Source: Clostridia bacterium | Lineage (GTDB): Bacteria > Bacillota > Clostridia > Christensenellales > CAG-314 | DNA length: 9,417 nucleotides | Reading direction: 5' to 3' | NCBI GenBank assembly: GCA_028710055.1 | Contig: JAQUSX010000013.1 | Coordinates: 1-9,417 of the forward strand | Shown: one piece after another, positions 6,657 through 9,417 of the stretch | Layout: each line of letters opens with the position of its first letter | Numbering within the stretch: the stretch's first letter is position 1 | The notes under the pieces: model-generated | Told to the model about the DNA's origin: nothing | Seen by the model: the letters and a program-made list of their open reading frames with translations, nothing else | Database searches by the model: none | Position numbers and translations under genes: made by a program

Positions 6657-8621
6657 TTACAATTGAATTTTATCGTCGGGTTGATCATCTGCGACAGGGG
6701 CAGGGTCATGAGCTCCTATTTGCATGTCAGCATCGTTTGCCGAATAAATTATATAAGTATTTTTGATAGATTTTGCTTTGTACAAAGCTTTGTCGGCATT
6801 TTTATAAAGTTTTTCAAAGGTTTTTCCGTGTTTTGAATAAATGGATATACCGATACTGCAAGACAATTTTATTTCTTTGTCCGGAAGTACTATCTGGCAG
6901 ATAGCGTCTAAAAGGTTTTGAGTTTTTTTGTGTATCATTGCTTCATAGTGCATATCTTTAACAAAAATAGCAAATTCGTCCCCGCCCAATCTGCCGACAA
7001 AATCCGTTTCGCGGAAAATCTGCCGCATTTTCATCGCTATATTTACAAGAATTTCGTCGCCCAATAAGTGTCCGAACGTGTCGTTTACCGCCTTGAAATT
7101 ATCTATATCGATGTATAAAAACGCATGTGTGCTGCCTTTACCGCTTTCGGCAAGATATCTGTTGATTTTTTCTTTCATTGCAAAATGGTTCAATATTCTT
7201 GTGAGCGAGTCTGTCTCTGCGCGCAAAGTAAGTTCTTCTATTTTTGTGTGGTGTTCTTGCACGTTAGCAAGCCTGCCGATAGATTTTGTAGGCTTTCCAT
7301 CGTTATCGAAAAGAGTGGTTATATCGGCTTTGTACCAGTCAAATAAGCCGTCGGGACGCAAAAGACGAAACTCTGCCGCCGCCTTTGGCAAGCCTTCTGC
7401 AATTTCGTTAATAAATTTCGCGTACGCGGAGTAATCGTACTTATTAATATACGGGTTTACGCCATTATGATTTTCCGCAGATTCCGTAAAAGGTTTGTGT
7501 TTGAAAAGTTTTTCGTATTTATTATTGAAGTTAAGTTTTTGAGTTGAGTGGTCGTAAAGGAATATTATGTTATCTGAAAAGTCGTTAATAACTCTATACA
7601 TTTCTTCGTTTTCACGAAGAACCTGCGTTTCTTGTTCGATAGACATATTTTTACGATATTCCAAATAAAATACGTAACCGAAACAGAAGGCGGCTACAAA
7701 AAATAATTCTATCGTTAAAACCGAGACAGTCTGCGGTAAAAAGTTATTTTTTATATCAACGGCTTCCGTCGATACCGAAGTAAACAGATACCAGTTTTCC
7801 GCTCCGCTAGGCAAATTAGTTATGCTGTCATTGAAACTTGTGTAAAATACATATCTGTCAGAATCCGCAATTTCCAAATATAAAACGTCAGATGTATCAG
7901 ATTCTATTTTTCGCGTAAATTCGTCCAACGCTGATTGATGATTTTCCGATTCTTTATATATATCAAAAATATTATTTGTAGTATGCAAAAAATTGGGATT
8001 TTGGCTGGGTATAATAATGTAGCCGTTGTTGTCAACAACAAAAGAATAAGTATTCTCGTCATAATCGGAAGAATAAAGCAAAGCGTAAAAATCGCATTCG
8101 CTCATTCCCCCCGTAAGCACAGCTATAACCGTCGCTCCGTCTAATGAATAAACGGGAACGGACAAAACGATAGAATCATCGGAAAGTATTTCATCCCCGT
8201 TCATTTTTTCTATGGCGTTTTTACCGTCAATGGTTGACTGGAAATATTTATGGTGACTAATGTCAAAACTTTGACCATCGCTCGTGACAGTATAACCGCT
8301 GAGCGATGATATTCCCAAAAAAGTAAAACCGCTGTTAACTGAAAAATCTTTGAGCAACGCTGCCGTTTGAGTTAAATCATGCTCGTCGTAGTTATTTTTA
8401 ATATGATTGGAAATTGAGTTCAGCATTTCATACTGACCGTCAAGCTTTACTGAAATAATTTCTGATTGTTGCACCGAGGTGTTTTGCAAATCTTCGTAAG
8501 TAAGATTGCTAATATCTTTTTTTAGAGTATATAAAAATTGTAGAAAAATAATCGCGAAAGCTATCAGTACTATCGACGGGAGTAAAATAATTTGTAATTT
8601 TCTCAATTTAGATTTATTCAT
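6657..8621 (-). CDS. Membrane diguanylate cyclase with Cache, PAS and GGDEF domains
   Basis: This 654-residue sensor should make cyclic di-GMP from two GTP. A first membrane helix lies at about residues 10-31. An extracytoplasmic dCache-like region (about 35-290) contains a CACHE-type stretch around ISHHKYFQST (121-130) and ends in WYLFTSV. A second helix lies at about 297-320, then a linker helix, a PAS fold (about 337-455, ending GRLANVQEHH) and the GGDEF domain (about 466-627). The active site GGDEF (546-550) is intact, with the metal Asp505 in DIDNFK and DSLT at 471-474. The inhibitory-site RxxD is also intact at 537-540, exactly five residues before GGDEF, so product feedback inhibition is expected. 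An acidic, Pro-rich tail (about 629-654) is likely disordered. There is no EAL domain. The ATG at 8621 lacks a recognisable ribosome binding site, but it is the only Met before the first membrane helix. The ligand of the Cache domain is unknown. Confidence 0.92.
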   Translation of the reverse strand: MNKSKLRKLQIILLPSIVLIAFAIIFLQFLYTLKKDISNLTYEDLQNTSVQQSEIISVKLDGQYEMLNSISNHIKNNYDEHDLTQTAALLKDFSVNSGFTFLGISSLSGYTVTSDGQSFDISHHKYFQSTIDGKNAIEKMNGDEILSDDSIVLSVPVYSLDGATVIAVLTGGMSECDFYALLYSSDYDENTYSFVVDNNGYIIIPSQNPNFLHTTNNIFDIYKESENHQSALDEFTRKIESDTSDVLYLEIADSDRYVFYTSFNDSITNLPSGAENWYLFTSVSTEAVDIKNNFLPQTVSVLTIELFFVAAFCFGYVFYLEYRKNMSIEQETQVLRENEEMYRVINDFSDNIIFLYDHSTQKLNFNNKYEKLFKHKPFTESAENHNGVNPYINKYDYSAYAKFINEIAEGLPKAAAEFRLLRPDGLFDWYKADITTLFDNDGKPTKSIGRLANVQEHHTKIEELTLRAETDSLTRILNHFAMKEKINRYLAESGKGSTHAFLYIDIDNFKAVNDTFGHLLGDEILVNIAMKMRQIFRETDFVGRLGGDEFAIFVKDMHYEAMIHKKTQNLLDAICQIVLPDKEIKLSCSIGISIYSKHGKTFEKLYKNADKALYKAKSIKNTYIIYSANDADMQIGAHDPAPVADDQPDDKIQL

Positions 8622-8633
8622 TTAGTAAAATAA

Positions 8634-8649
8634 TTTAGCTGGTGCTAAA
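8634..8649 (-). promoter_or_regulatory. Hairpin in the cyclase mRNA leader
   Basis: TTTAGC (8634-8639) and GCTAAA (8644-8649) form a perfect 6-base stem with a 4-base loop. Its near arm is 12 bases from the start codon, where a ribosome binding site would normally lie and none is visible. It could affect translation initiation. It is short and may be chance. Confidence 0.3.
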
Positions 8650-8667
8650 AATTTTTATATTTTTATG

Positions 8668-8696
8668 ATTTTATCACATAACTATTGTTTTGTAAA
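8668..8696 (-). promoter_or_regulatory. Probable promoter of the diguanylate cyclase gene
   Basis: Read on the minus strand, TTTACA (8696-8691) and TAAAAT (8673-8668) are separated by exactly 17 bases. This would give a leader of about 40 bases. Just upstream lies TTAAATT-C-AATTTAA (8706-8720), a perfect 15-base palindrome that could be an operator. Confidence 0.55.
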
Positions 8697-8802
8697 TATT
8701 AAATATTAAATTCAATTTAAATAAATAGGTTTATTTTTATATTTTTGCGCATTTTGGTTTTTAAAAGAGCAAATAGTTAAAACTTTGATTGGCACAAGCC
8801 TA

Positions 8803-8832
8803 TTGACATAAAACGGGCTGTTATGATAACAT
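8803..8832 (+). promoter_or_regulatory. Probable promoter of the kinase-fold gene
   Basis: A consensus TTGACA at 8803-8808 is followed by weak -10 candidates: GATAAC at 8825-8830 (16-base spacer) or TAACAT at 8827-8832 (18-base spacer). The -35 overlaps one copy of an 11-base repeat (8794-8804). The promoter is divergent from the cyclase promoter within the 8622-8865 gap. Confidence 0.5.
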
Positions 8833-8865
8833 CTTAATGCAAAGGTAGGGGTTAAAGGAGACGGT

Positions 8866-9417
8866 ATGAATTACTTGTCACGAAGCAATCAAGTTACGTT
8901 AACCGAAGAAGGATACATTCGCAAACAGTTTAACGACAAAAAAGAATGTTTGCGGGAAATGAAACTTTACACAAAATTAGCTCCGCTGAAATTTTTCCCG
9001 AAAGTAGTGAGAAGAGGGGATAATTTTTTAGATTTACAATATTTGGGCGAAAATACTTTGCTTAATATATTGAACGAATTTGAAAGCAAAAAAGACCTCG
9101 AAGGTTTTTTGGAATATATGCGAATGTTGGCGGATGATTTTCGGCGTCTTCACGATTACCAAAATTGCGAGTACGTTTATCGAGACGTTAATTTTAGAAA
9201 TTTTATTGAAAAGGACGGAATACTCTACTGCATTGATTTGACTGATTTGACGACGGGAGAACTTTGCCAGCCTTTGGGCGAGACCATCGCTTTTTTACTT
9301 AGCTATGACGAGGCTTTTACGCCGTACAAGTTTGATTGCGCCAAAGATTTGTTAAAATTTTACGTTGAGGAATTTGGCTACGAGCGTTGGCAATATCTGG
9401 TCTACACAAAACGAATG
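8866..9417 (+). CDS. Small kinase-fold protein, APH/protein kinase-like (3' end outside window)
   Basis: The open frame runs from the ATG at 8866 to the window edge (184 codons, no stop). AAAGGAG (8854-8860) lies 5 bases upstream. The core of a kinase fold is readable in order. IRKQF contains a candidate ATP-binding Lys20, and Glu31 in CLREMKLY is a candidate helix-C partner. LDLQYLGENTL (55-65) resembles a hinge. RLHDY (94-98) precedes YRDVNFRNFI (105-114), which has catalytic-type Asp107 and Asn112. CIDLTDL (122-128) has the metal-type Asp124. No glycine-rich loop is obvious, as in aminoglycoside phosphotransferase and lipopolysaccharide-kinase relatives. Substrates of such proteins range from proteins to small molecules and sugars, and none can be assigned here. 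It diverges from the diguanylate cyclase, which may or may not be meaningful. Confidence 0.7.
   Translation, partial: MNYLSRSNQVTLTEEGYIRKQFNDKKECLREMKLYTKLAPLKFFPKVVRRGDNFLDLQYLGENTLLNILNEFESKKDLEGFLEYMRMLADDFRRLHDYQNCEYVYRDVNFRNFIEKDGILYCIDLTDLTTGELCQPLGETIAFLLSYDEAFTPYKFDCAKDLLKFYVEEFGYERWQYLVYTKRM

Noticed and set aside
7078..7434. Plus-strand open frames opposite the cyclase (also 7125-7346 and 7935-8144)
   Set aside because: They are antisense shadows of the PAS, GGDEF and Cache coding regions. They have low-complexity hydrophobic or basic content and no family resemblance.

Overview
The window looks like a chromosomal housekeeping segment of a low-GC, Gram-positive-type bacterium, most likely Bacillota of the Clostridia kind. 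This is an inference. It rests on strong purine-rich ribosome binding sites (AAGGAGGT before mgsA), very AT-rich intergenic DNA with TTGnnn/TATAAT promoters and short GC-stem/T-run terminators, a GtaB-like UTP-glucose-1-phosphate uridylyltransferase, PepF, and a Cache/PAS/GGDEF protein. No rRNA, tRNA, IS element, phage gene or CRISPR array is visible.

Layout: (1) bases 1-76 hold the last codons of a gene whose tail resembles elongation factor G, closed by a clear terminator. (2) An AT-rich promoter region leads into galE (UDP-glucose 4-epimerase, 351-1370). After a promoter-bearing gap comes galU (1538-2422). (3) Closely spaced behind galU are pepF (oligoendopeptidase F, 2442-4226) and a 96-residue Dabb-domain protein (4251-4541). 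(4) A 78-base leader with competing hairpins precedes an ArsB/NhaD-type ion permease (4620-5924) and mgsA (methylglyoxal synthase, 5988-6383), ending at a terminator near 6447-6476. (5) On the opposite strand lies a large membrane diguanylate cyclase with Cache, PAS and GGDEF domains (8621-6657), with its own promoter and terminator. (6) Divergent from it starts a small kinase-fold gene (8866 onward) cut by the window edge.

How the genes relate: GalU makes UDP-glucose and GalE interconverts it with UDP-galactose, feeding surface polysaccharide or galactose metabolism. PepF trims intracellular peptides, and MgsA diverts dihydroxyacetone phosphate to methylglyoxal. The cyclase would turn an extracellular small-molecule signal into cyclic di-GMP. 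From galU to mgsA the genes could be one long transcript, because no terminator is visible between them.

No clearly new multi-gene system is visible. The points most worth a second look are the mutually exclusive hairpin arms in the permease leader (with a similar, weaker arrangement before galU), the short divergent kinase next to the cyclase, the 11-base direct repeats that bracket the cyclase gene, and departures from consensus in GalU.
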